Shown here in pieces: positions 54,013-64,000 of a stretch of 64,000 nt of DNA; within the stretch, counting starts at the first letter, position 1; each line of letters opens with the position of its first letter. The stretch comes from Penelope pileata (taxonomy: Eukaryota > Chordata > Aves > Galliformes > Cracidae): contig WBMW01000797.1 in assembly GCA_013396635.1 (NCBI GenBank), forward strand, positions 707,787-771,786. The letters are read 5' to 3'. The translations under genes were made by a program, and so were the position numbers. The notes under the pieces were generated by a model. That model did no database searches. It was not told the origin of the DNA and saw nothing but the letters and a program-made list of their open reading frames with translations.

Positions 54013-54260
54013 ATTTTATTATGATAATTGCAAAGTTACATTAGACTGTGTGGAGTCTGTGTAGCAACGTTAAATTAAATTTCTCATTGGCTTCAAGGCT
54101 TGCTATCTGTAATTAGTGACTTCTGTTCTTTATTACACTGATCAGTAGTGCAGCGCTATTCATCACCACAGTCTTAGTTAATTATCTTTGCTAATGATTT
54201 TCACTGTGAAAATAATCTGCAGGTCCCATTTGTAACGATTGCTTTGTGTTAAGATGACTC
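54013..54260. promoter_or_regulatory. Candidate AT-rich enhancer-like block (weak)
   Basis: Within about 250 bp there are repeated homeodomain-type cores: TGATAATTGC, TAATTAGTGAC, TTAATTATC and GCTAATGATT, plus a TGATCA palindrome. Dense TAAT/ATTA sites without coding potential are typical of vertebrate developmental enhancers. AT-rich DNA also produces such cores by chance, and I cannot see conservation from one sequence. Confidence 0.2.
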
Positions 54261-57200
54261 GCTGGTAAGACACCACAGCGAGCTGACAAGCTGTGGGCAG
54301 GGAGTTCCTTCCCCTGTAAGATGGCAGCCCTAGCTGGCGCAGCCAAGAGAGGAAAGCATTATAATTTCACAACTTGGCAGTGAGTTTGTGATGGCTCTGC
54401 CAGCTGTGCGAGGGTGGGATGTGCTGCGGGACCAGCATGCTGTGGGGAGCTTGACTGGAGGAGGCAGCAACAGCAAAGGGAAGAGTTTCAGCAATGTTGC
54501 AGGCTTAAGCAAGCAGTGCTAGAGACCACTGCTGTCAAACAGCAGCCAAGAGGTGCATGTACAGCTGAACTGTGATGGAAAGGCCAGCGCACACTCTGTG
54601 CTTAAAAGCAGAGGATCGCGCTCCGTGCCGAGTGGGTTTTGCCCATCAGATAGGAGGTTTGGGCGTGGATGTGTGTTGGGGGAAACAGGGCCAACGGAGA
54701 AGAGCCCCACATTGTTGATGTGGATCCAGGTGATAGAGAGTGCATGGAGAAAAAGAGAAGTCATCTGTCAGAGTCAAACAAGTTTTGTTTAATGATTGAT
54801 TTTGATCACCTGAAACTCTTAATGGCTATAAAAACCCAAGGATGAAATTTCTCCTGCAATGAAAATACCAGACTGTGAAATTAAACACCAGCAGCCTGCC
54901 TTCTGTGCTCAGTATTTGCTCTGCACCTGGATACCAGCACACCCCGCACAGTAATTTACAGCGCGCTCCACAGACACCCTGCCCACAAATAAATTGATGC
55001 AACAAGGAAAGAGGTGGAAGGACTGGCACACCTGATGTCACTTGTCTCTGGAAGACTTTACAGGAGATATGAAGTCAGTGTTGTTACGGGGGCTATCAAA
55101 TAGTGTACATTTTGCCAAGAAAACACTGAAAGAACCTGCTGGTGGGGGGAGAGGACAAAGCCTGGTGACAGATGCTTTATAGAGGGAAGGTGTCCCTTGT
55201 GACTTCACTTGGCACATGTGAAAGCAGCTGTAAAAATACACAGGTAAGAGCAAAAGCAGGGCTGACACTGGAGCAGAACAGCTCCAGCCCCACTGCCTCT
55301 ATCAGAACGTGGGCCTGGGATCTCTGGCTCCAGTCACAGAGCACTGCCAGGCAGCAGCGTGGGGCTTTGTGGGGCAGCATGGACTCACTCAGCAGTGGCA
55401 AAGATCGTATGGATTGTAAAATGTGTATCTAGCAGAAATCCCCAAGGCAGGAACTCTCAGCTTTAAGCAGAGGAAAAGCCATTTTCCCTATGAAATGGAG
55501 TTGTGCAGGACGCAAAACACAGAAGCATGGTTTAGAGCTAGAAGCTCCCACAAGCAGTGGTTGCTAACCATCATCATTAAAACTCTTTAAATGAACCTTT
55601 TAAAGTTAAGACACCAGATCAAATCTTTCCTATCTCTACTGAGCCTTAATACATCACTTATTTTTTCATCTCATAAAAGCTGCTTTCATTCACAACGTGA
55701 ATCAGATGTAACACATGCAAACTATAGAGAATAATTTCCTACAGTTCTGTGAGGTGCCAGGGGCTGAGAAGCCCTATTCAAAAAAGTAGTGCACCCAAAC
55801 ACAGGAAACAAGAAAGCTGCATTGTCAGTGAGTTTTTACTAGCACAGGTCATGGAGCTCCTGCATTTTGGCATTTTCCTTACTGTAGAGTACACTATGAG
55901 AAATTCTGCTCAAGCCCTGAGGACCAGAGTTGTCACTGTGCAGAGGGCTGGGTGCCCAAGTGCCTGCAGCAGCCTCTGCAGGGCAAGGAGTAAGGGAATG
56001 TCCTCTTCTTCCCACCCTGGGTGCTGAGGATGCAATCAGGGTAACTGTTTGATGTGACTCCACAGGTTTCAGCCTGAAACAGGTGATGATTTTCTCATCC
56101 TAAATATGCTCAGTGCCCAAACCAGCAGTTTGGCTCAGGTGGTTGATTTCTCCCATTTGAAAAGTGTTCCAAAATAAATATGTTTATAGTTCTATACATT
56201 TTCTCTGATCAACTCCTGGGAGCCAAATGAAGTGTGATGTTGATTTCAATCTGCTTTGCATAAAATACACAAAACAGACCTTTGCATTTCTAACACTAGA
56301 AATAGCACTGAGTGAAAACGGTTTTGCAGCAGAGGCTCAGGGTCTGCATCTCCCTGGTAACTGGTTTATTGTGTCTTTCTGATGGTAGCAAGCTGTCAAG
56401 CTTCATTCTCCCCTCTGTGCCAGAGAGGAGCTGCAGCGTTTCCTCTCCCTCTCTGAGGGCTCAGGGGCTGTGCTACGCTAGCGGTGTCTGCTCTGCAGTT
56501 TCTCAGATGGATTAATTTGTGCCTTCTCATTAAGGGAGCTGTGCCACACAAACAATGCCAGACCCACAGGAGATCCACTTTAGCTCATCCTGTTGAGGAC
56601 ATATAGCAGGTTTACACGTGGTTTTAATAGTGCCAGACTTGCAGGAGGTATTAGTCCACATCAGCTCATGTTAGCCCTCAGCATGTAAAAGTTGCAGCTA
56701 TTTCTCAAGCTCTATCCTGATTTTTTTTCCCCTTCCCACAAGCACCCCTGGAAGCTCCTCTACATCTTCCATGAACTTGCTGAAGTCCAGCAAGTCCCAG
56801 GTGTGCCAGCATCACCCTCCAGCACACCTCATTCTTATGTCCCCCTTGCCAGATTGTTGGTACCTGATACCTCCCTGTTGGTTGATACCTCCCTGCCAGC
56901 CTTCTTTTAACTTGGGATTAAGTTACAGCCCAACTTTAACCTAATGGTGCTGCAGTAAGCAGCCTCTAACACATACCTGATGCACAAGAACAACTTCTCG
57001 CTATGTAGTGTGGCTTAGGCAATGTCTATGAACAATTTTTAAATGCATACAACTCAGAAATGTATATGAGGACCTGAAAGCAGCGCAGGTGGCTTGCAGA
57101 GAGGGAAAGAGCTACGATGGACTTATTGTAGCTCCTCCAGTACCGAACTTCAAGCATGGCTTCAGTATGAACGTTTTCCAAACATTTGCTTTGTGGGGGT

Positions 57201-59576
57201 GGGTTAACAGGTAAGCTAGCTTGCTCCTACTTTGGAGAGAGAAGAGGGAGGAGACGACTGGTAGAAACCAGCCTAAATTTCCAGTGCCTCAGAGTTCACT
57301 AGGAATAAGTTTAACATAGTGTTCTGAGAGTCAAACAAGCTGGATTTTGTTATTATGAAGAACATGGTGGGAAACGGCACTGATTTGCAAAGCTAAGAGG
57401 GATATTTTGCCATTGTTTCTCCTTGAAGCACTCTCTAACATTGGGCAGATGAGCCTGAGCCTTTTTAATGGCCATTCCCAAAAATATTAAGCTGCAACAT
57501 CAAGGAGCATAAAAAAAGAGGGCTCAACAATGCATTTAATAATGTTCAAGTAGTGCAATAGTTTAATAGTTAGTCCTAAACCTTTGATTTCACTGGATTA
57601 TAGTTGTACCCATGCAGTTGAACAGAAGTTGTCTGAATCTTACTATAATTTCAAGTGCTTCTGTTCTCTTATTTTTCAAAATGAAAAATTGCCTCCTAGT
57701 TCTAGGGCCAGAAGTCCAGAAGGGAGAATTATAGATTTCATGCTAAGTTTAAGCCTTCCTGAACACCCTTATCATTAATGATCCTTTTTGTCTCATCTCT
57801 CATTGTCAAAAACCATGGAGCATAGTTAAGCTGTCCTAATTCCATTCAAAAACCAGTGTAGCACTTCCAACTAGTCATCAAGTTAGAACTTGAAGGTTAT
57901 GCTGCTTGAATCCTTTGTAATATGAGAAAAATCTTGACAAATTTTCCTAGTTTCATCTGTTTTATTTATTTTGGTTATAATTAATCAAGAATTTAACTAC
58001 TCCCCCAGCACTACACAAGACTAGCACATCTGCTGAAGAGTATGAGTTGCCAAAAGTCATGATAACAGTGAAGGGAAAATAGTGCTTAAAATGTTCCTAT
58101 TATTTACTGCTTACTTGTTTATCAATATATGGCAGCTGTGTGTAAATGCATTAGATCTGAGCATTTCTAAAGACAACTGGTGGCTTCCATTACCGATAAG
58201 TGCAATGAAAGGGATTCTCTGCGATATAGCCAAGATATATTGGTCAAGAATATTATTAGCTTTCCCTCTCCTAGTAAGTCATGGAAGGAGGCTGCCGTTG
58301 ACAACACAGCAGATGAAAGCCTATGAAAGGTGACATGGTAGAAAAAAAACAGCAAACAGGCAGCAGACAATCTATTTACTGCAGGGGGTCTAATGAGTGT
58401 AGCAGTGTCAAACATCAAATCACCGAATACAGTCAGCATCCACCTACCTGCAGGGAGATGATAACCTTCCCCCCCTCCACCCCCCTTCCTCTCCTTGTCG
58501 TATCTTAAGGTGACTAATTTTGAGCTGGATCTAACATGTGACAATTAAAAAGGACAACAGAAAGCAGTTCATATTTAAGCAGAACAAGGGCAATTAACTT
58601 CTCTTTGGTTATTGCTCTCTACTTTGACACTTTGAAGGTATTTAGCACATTCCAGTCTGGAAGGTGGGCAGAGGGGGCCTGATCCTGGCAGGGCTCTCTC
58701 TCTGCCCACAGGAGCTGATGCTGAGCCTCACAGCCTGCAGCAGAGCTCCTGGGCAGCTCCTGATGCAGGAGCCCACCTGTCTCTGCTTTCTCTTCTGAAA
58801 AGCACAGAAAAAATTGTGCTAGCAAAATGGGGAACTGGACAATGAGAAAATCCAGGTGGAAAGCAAAAAGATCAGAGTAGTTTACTAAGAGTATCTGCAA
58901 AAAGGATGAGCTCTGCTTAAGAAATTTTAGGTACTCTTACACTTCTTGGCCAGGAAATATCGTTAATTTACACAAATAAAAAGCAATGGCATTTTATTTA
59001 CTCAGTTTCCTAGGGGCAGAACTTTGTGGAAAGAAATAAATATCCTCCAATGCTTAAACACTCACAACTTGGAATTAGAACAAACATCTGTACATCAAAA
59101 AGCACGCTCAAAATGCCAAGCTGTCCTGCTCAGCTGCAGCAAGCTCTGCTGAAGCAAGAGCAGCACTGCCAGCTCCCACCAGCTGGAGAGCTGTCCCAGG
59201 CGTTCTCACCCCGGGAAGAGCACAGCATCCCACACTTTAAATAGCTTACCCTCCGCAGTGCTTCATTGGACTCAAGCAGTTCAGCAACACATCACGTCTC
59301 TCTGAAGCTGAGCTGGTGATGGCAATTGTTTTCCCATCCTCTTCTGATGCCATAAATTCCCAGTTACAGCCTCATTGAGAGACTGGGCCGTAGGATTAAC
59401 TTGGCTGCTGAGTGAGGAGGGCTTTATTCAGACTATGAAGGTGTCCTCATTCGGGGAAAGATGCATCGAGTTAAATCACTGAACCTAGACAACATTGGTA
59501 CAGTGACCATTTTAAAGTGATCAAGATTTTTAAAGTGTAATCCCCATTCAGAGATTCCTGTTCAATAGAAGGGCTG

Positions 59577-59622
59577 TTTTTTTGGTTTTGTTTGTTGTGT
59601 GTTTTTTTTATTTTTTTTTTAT
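59577..59622. repeat. T-rich low-complexity tract
   Basis: T-runs are interrupted by GG, G and A. The tract may be the antisense of an A-rich retroposon tail, but no retroposon body is recognisable beside it. Confidence 0.8.
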
Positions 59623-61798
59623 TCCCCACCATCCTGCCATGATGAAGGGCTGACAAAAGGCTGAGCTCCCGTAACCACCAAGCACCTTTGAATAAATGTC
59701 TGTGTGCAGAGGAGCCTGGGGGGCAATAGACTGAGACACTCATCCACGCCAACGCCCAGCAGCCTTACCAGATGGCATGAATGTAGCACATTAGAGCTTG
59801 CTTTTATTTTGTGCTGCTTTCTTGCTTCTTGAATGCTACCTTCAGCTTTTGAGGGGTTTTAGATAAGCATTTTTTGGGGGTGTGATTCTTGTTACTGAAA
59901 GTGGTTTAATGTGTGTGGAGAAAAAAACAGTCCTTGTAGTGATAAGGTAATAGCATATTTGAAGTTACATTATGAATTATTAGCAGCCCATTAGTTATTT
60001 TCTCTTCAGAAAACCTCCAATGTGAAATCCTTGGACATTAATCCTTATTATTGTTACATACATTAAACACATACAAGGGCTCTGCTTTAGTGAACTGTAT
60101 TGTTATATTTTCTGCTATGCTTGTATCAGATCAGCTTATTTTTATCCTGTCAGGTCACCTTCCTTTGCTCTGAATTGATGTCTAATAGGAAGTGATGTAG
60201 ACAGAATAGCACATTGTCATAATAAATTGGTATTTAACAGTATATGGATTGGTGCTAGGGTTTCATATCCATCTTCTGTCAGTTGTAGCAGAACTCGGAA
60301 ACAGAAGCAGGGTTTCCAAGTCTTTAAAATAACAACAAAAGGTCCTCAAAACAAGAGGGTGGAAATCTACACACTTATTGTGTTAAAAATTAGGATTCCT
60401 CAGATACCATTCTCTCCTGTGAGAATGTTATTGGGGTAGTAAGGTAGGAGCTGCCACCACAGCCAGAGGGCTCTGAGGGAGCAGCAGGACAGCTGTGCTG
60501 ATGAATCAGAACCATCTCAGGGCATATAAAGGTGAGTGCCTTTGTCTTGGGCAGATGAATAAATCTCTCCAGCTTCCACAGTTCAGTGAGACAGAAATAG
60601 GCATGCATAGGGCAGGTCCAGTGCTCCTCTGGAAGAGGACCTGGATGATTGGGGTGCAAAATTTAGATTACAGAACAGAGTTAGAGACAGATCTCAGTGT
60701 TACATTCATTGTAGTTGCAATACAAGTTTTACAGCTCCTCCAAGATGCAGAGGCACCAGGATAGGAGAGCAGTATGCTAGCAGAGGACAAGGAGATCCAG
60801 AAGCGTGGATTGCTTTAAGATAATGAACATGCCTAGAAATCGGGAAGCAAGAGAACAAACATTGGGACATTTCCCTCCATGACTTGTGTTGTCTCACTTG
60901 CTGCTTTCCCACCATGGTTTTGCTATGGGTTCCTGGACTCTTTAAGCACATGGCAGCAGATGCAATGATGGGTTTTGGCTGGACTATTTTATTCCTAACC
61001 TTACCTTCCACAAGATTTTATGCAAAAACAAATTAGAAAAATGTTTAGGGAGGAAATAGGAAAACACTAAGCATTCACAATGGGTATTTTGTGCATCTCA
61101 TCATGTCTCCTGGTGATGCAATTGAGTGTCAGCACTCTCAGCAACATCACTGAAACAAGAGCTATTGCCATCTTTCCTGTGCACAGACAGACGACGTGCT
61201 GGACACAGTGCCATCCAGCTGTGGTCATACTCTAATCTCACAAAAATATTAAAAAAATATTCTAATAAAAACCATCATGCTTCCTATTGGAAGATAAATA
61301 ATACTTAAAATTGTATTTTCTAGAAGAAAAAAAGAGGTTGAGAAGGCTTATAAGTGATCTGGCCTGGAAAATAATGTATTCAATCAAGGCTTTTAATTTT
61401 GTTAAAACTAAAAGGTGTCAGTATACAGAGAAGTATTTACTTGTCACAGAAATACAGAATTGTTCCTGCAGCTCGCTAGTTTTAAATGCTGCCATATTAA
61501 CAGACATTTTTTAAAGCTTAATGGAAGTCTGTCACATCATTAGATGGCATATCTGCAGCAGTGATAGACCCAAATTAATTTAAAGCTGGTGACAGAACTA
61601 CATAATAATTTCTTCCACAGTCTTTGATAAAGAGGCAGAGGTGTCTGTCAAATATTACTTTGTGGAAACAGTTTTCTTTCTTGAAAAGCCATTTTTCAAG
61701 ATAAACTGAAGTACTAAGTGACTGAGTAGAAAAGTATTTTCCTATACAATATTTTCCAAATGCACTTTACTAATTTGAGACATATTTAACTGTGTTTC

Positions 61799-61855
61799 TC
61801 TGAAGCTATTGATTACAATGACATTAAGCTTCAGAATGTCTTGTAATTAAGACAT
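61799..61855. other. Two adjacent perfect inverted repeats
   Basis: The first hairpin has 9-bp arms TCTGAAGCT / AGCTTCAGA (61799-61807 and 61827-61835) around a 19-nt loop containing TTGATTACAATGACATT. Directly adjoining it is a second hairpin with 7-bp arms ATGTCTT / AAGACAT (61836-61842 and 61849-61855) around GTAATT, a homeodomain-type core. The pair has no recognised identity. It could be a structured RNA, a protein-binding element or chance. Confidence 0.6.
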
Positions 61856-62334
61856 GCAGAACATACGCCTTATAATCTGAGCTAGTGCAATGGATCTTTT
61901 GCTGGGGAGATGGACTGCTCAGACTGCTTCTGCAAAGAGCAAGCACTACCAAATGTTTCTGAGTGACCCAGAACTGCTTTGAGCTGAGTGACTGGTAAAT
62001 ACAACAGGTGCCCAGAGTGTTTAAATAGTTTGTGCTTGGCTTCAGACTAACAAAACCCTCAATGTATATTGAAATGCATTAACTTACACAATCCAAGTTA
62101 CAATTAGAAAATTAAATCCTTTCTACAGTACTTCCGCCATTTGATTGTTGTTCATTTCTGCTTTAGGAAGATTACATAAAATAGAAGAGAAAATGTAGTG
62201 GAGGAAGACAAGTAATTCCCCTCATGCAATAAAGTTGAAAGTAATAACGCAGTTTATGAGACATTTTCATAGTCTGGTTAGCAGGTTTCTCTGCTCTTCT
62301 AGAAGCTTTGCACTTCCTCAGTAGATAAATAAAA

Positions 62335-62362
62335 TGACAAATTCATTCAGCTGAATTTGTCA
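62335..62362. other. Perfect 10-bp inverted repeat with 8-nt loop
   Basis: TGACAAATTC and GAATTTGTCA flank ATTCAGCT, and the centre also contains the palindrome ATTCAGCTGAAT with an E-box-like CAGCTG. It lies about 120 bp from the 3' end of the CR1 copy. It does not look like part of that element, and no T-run follows, so a Rho-like or Pol III terminator role is not indicated. Confidence 0.6.
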
Positions 62363-62480
62363 GTATAACACTGCCAGGAACATTAGAAATCTCTTTTCAT
62401 GAAGTCCCAGAAAATAATTCTGAAGAGCAGCCCCAGTAACAAGAACACAGGTGCATCTGGCTAACAAAGTATTTCAGTGA

Positions 62481-63320
62481 TCATAGAATCATAGAATGGC
62501 CCGGGTGGGAAGGGACCCCAAGGATCATCAGGTTCCAACCCCCCTGCCACAGGCAGGGCCACCAACCTCCAGATCTGGCACTAGACCAGGTTACCCAGGA
62601 CCCCATCCCACCTGGTCTTGAACACATCCAGGGTCGGGGCATCCACAACCTCTCTGGGCAGCCTGTGCCAGCACCTCACCACTCTCTCAGTAAAGAACTT
62701 TCCCCCGATGTCTAATCTAAACCTTCCCTCCTTCAGCATAAAACCATCCCCCCTTGTCCTATCACTGTCTACCATTTTGAAAAGTTGGTTCCCCTCCTGT
62801 GTATAATCTCCTTTTAAATACTGGAAGGCCTCTATGAGGACCCCCTGCAGCCTTCTCTTCTCCACGCTGAACAAGCCCAGCTCCCTCAGTCTGTCCTCAT
62901 AGGGGAGGTGCTCCAGCCCCCTGATCATCTTTGTGGCCCTTCTCTGAACCCTCTGCAACAGTTCCAAGCGTTTCCTGTACTGGGGGCCCCAGACCTGGAC
63001 ACAGCACTCCAGATGGGGACTCACGAGGGCAGAGTAGAGAGGGACAATCACTTCCCTTTCCCTGCTGGCCACCCCTCTCCTGATGGAGCCCAGGATACCG
63101 TTGGCCTTCTGAGCTGCAAGGGCACACTGCTGGCTCATATTCAGTTTTCTGTCCACCAGGACCCCCAGGTCTTTCTCAGCTGGGCTACTCTCAAGAATGT
63201 GTTCTCCTAGTTTGTATACATATCTGGGATTACTTCAACCCAAATGCAAGACCTTGCACTTCGCTGTGTTGAACCTCATTAGGTTCACATGGGCCCACCT
63301 TTCGAGTTTATCAAGGTCCT
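62481..63320 (-). mobile_element. CR1 LINE, 5'-truncated 3' portion
   Basis: The + strand begins TCATAGAATCATAGAATGG, the antisense of the octamer-like CR1 3' terminus. It then runs through the 3' UTR region (GATCATCAGGTTCCAACCCC) into the antisense of the ORF2 reverse-transcriptase C-terminus. The copy ends abruptly at about 63320 after TTTATCAAGGTCCT, within ORF2. That is typical 5' truncation by target-primed reverse transcription. No poly-A tail and no obvious target-site duplication are present, as usual for CR1. The copy is about 840 bp with a frame open apart from one stop, so it is much younger than the relics at 3521 and 52792. Confidence 0.96.
62581..63320 (-). pseudogene. CR1 ORF2 (pol) C-terminal fragment
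   Basis: In intact CR1, ORF2 encodes an endonuclease plus reverse transcriptase that copies the element RNA at the insertion site. Here only the part beyond the RT palm remains. The minus-strand frame runs from the truncation point through a WAHVNLMRFN segment, then KCKVLHLG, and meets an in-frame TGA at 63237-63235 where relatives have Trp. It then continues without a break through [12 protein letters not shown], a [15 protein letters not shown] segment, [50 protein letters not shown] and [17 protein letters not shown] to its normal stop at 62581. The longest ATG-initiated part is 191 codons (63156-62581). The catalytic residues lie upstream of the truncation and are absent, so it is inactive on its own. 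Confidence 0.93.
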
Positions 63321-64000
63321 AACATGTAACATTTAAGTGACAGTGATGTTCTCATATCAACATCTAAAAAATGGCATATAATGATATGCTTTCAGAAATT
63401 AAAGAGAAACAAACGTAACAGGTGCTAAATAAAAGGAGGACAACATGGGAAAATTGTTAAGTATCACTTAGCAAAAACGCTTTGGTATTATTGGCATGGA
63501 TGACACAAACATTACCTTCTTTGAGGGAAAAAACGTATTCAGAAAGAAATTTCGAGGCTTTACCAGTGAAGATACCAATGCACTGCAGGCTGCTTCAGAG
63601 CAAACTTGTCCCCCTTGAACTCATTGCTGGATACAGTGCAAGTACTCATGGATGTAATAAAAGAACAATTTCACTCAAAGAACTAGTTCTGTTTTATTTT
63701 CCTTTCTTTTATAACGACTAGAATAACATAGTGGGGGTGTTTGGAAGAGCACATTACTCCTGTCTGCTTGTTCTTTAGCCAATATTTCCCTCTCCCCCAC
63801 CCCCAATCATTCTCCAAACTTTGGGTTTTAGACAAGGGGAGAAGCAAGCTGCTGTACATCTTCAGATGTTTTTTTCCTGCCCTTGAACATTTAAGAAGTC
63901 TCCAGATTAATTGGGGGTTAAGCGCCTAAGCATTTTGAGGATCTAGACACATCTTTCTAAAGCTGCTTACACCCAGTAACAGAAATAATCTATGTGCTAA
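63321..64000. other. Non-coding sequence to the window edge
   Basis: No recognisable feature is present. A C-rich patch (CCCTCTCCCCCACCCCCA, near 63788-63806) is the only notable composition change, and small open frames show no known domain. Confidence 0.5.

Larger units (their letters stand above)
53121..61798. other. Non-coding sequence with candidate regulatory blocks
   Basis: No known exon is visible. It includes an AT-rich block with many TAAT-type sites (54013-54260), a slightly GC-richer patch near 54300-54700, a C-rich tract (58469-58485) and a T-rich tract (59577-59622). Open frames, the longest being 125 codons on the minus strand at 58167-58544, are not convincing as genes. Confidence 0.5.

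Noticed and set aside
55172..55432. + strand frame with a GTAAGA donor-like site after TACACAG
   Set aside because: No pyrimidine-rich acceptor lies upstream and there is no recognisable protein signature; a donor-like hexamer alone is expected often by chance.
58167..58544. 125-codon minus-strand frame
   Set aside because: It spans a C-rich/G-rich tract that yields a Gly run, has no known domain, and the opposite strand is open as well.
60495..60764. Frame with a GTGAGT donor-like site near 60531
   Set aside because: The upstream acceptor is weak, the coding part before the donor would be only about a dozen codons, and no homology is recognised.
62897..63210. Other frames (+ and -) over the CR1 element
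   Set aside because: These are shadows of the CR1 ORF2 frame at 62581-63320.
1..64000. CRISPR array, tRNA, rRNA or known microRNA
   Set aside because: No regularly spaced repeats were found. A by-eye search for several common conserved microRNA seeds and mature sequences and for tRNA-like boxes found nothing convincing.

Overview
This window looks like non-coding nuclear DNA from a bird, most likely a galliform such as chicken or a relative. The main evidence is a CR1 LINE with the avian-type 3' end (tandem ATTCTATG-like octamers) at 62481-63320. Two further CR1 relics lie at 3521-3713 and 52792-53120. A half-length, decayed mariner/Tc1 element of the type common in galliform genomes lies at 33518-34077. 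The sequence is AT-rich, with vertebrate-style poly-A/poly-T tracts and short microsatellites. I see no bacterial operon structure, rRNA, tRNA, CRISPR array or CpG-island promoter. The species assignment is an inference.

Layout. Positions 1-3520 are unique AT-rich sequence, followed by a short antisense CR1 piece. From 3714 to about 33517 the DNA is gene-desert-like, holding only simple repeats, a possible very old hAT-type transposase relic near 21141-21350 (weak) and a perfect G-quadruplex motif at 25572-25590. The mariner fragment follows at 33518-34077. From 34078 to 43855 there is more unique non-coding DNA with one ambiguous base (N at 36877). At 43856-45383 a segment of about 764 bp is present twice in tandem, separated by a single N. 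The copies differ by one substitution and one homopolymer base, which is the signature of two contig ends that were not merged, not of a biological duplication. The best candidate for a genuine transcribed unit is at 50027-50472: two GT-AG-bounded candidate exons around a 146-nt candidate intron, the second holding a strong-context ATG and a signal-peptide-like N-terminus. I could not match it to a known gene. Beyond it lie an old CR1 relic, a homeodomain-site-rich AT block (54013-54260), tandem hairpins at 61799-61855 and the well-preserved 3' CR1.

Overall the window contains no confidently recognisable host protein-coding gene. The only long reading frame with clear homology is the reverse-transcriptase C-terminal region of the CR1 element. 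The window is best read as intergenic or large-intron DNA. I found no convincing novel multi-gene system. The observations most worth checking are the assembly duplication, the candidate spliced exons at about 50.0-50.5 kb and the structured or AT-rich candidate conserved elements.
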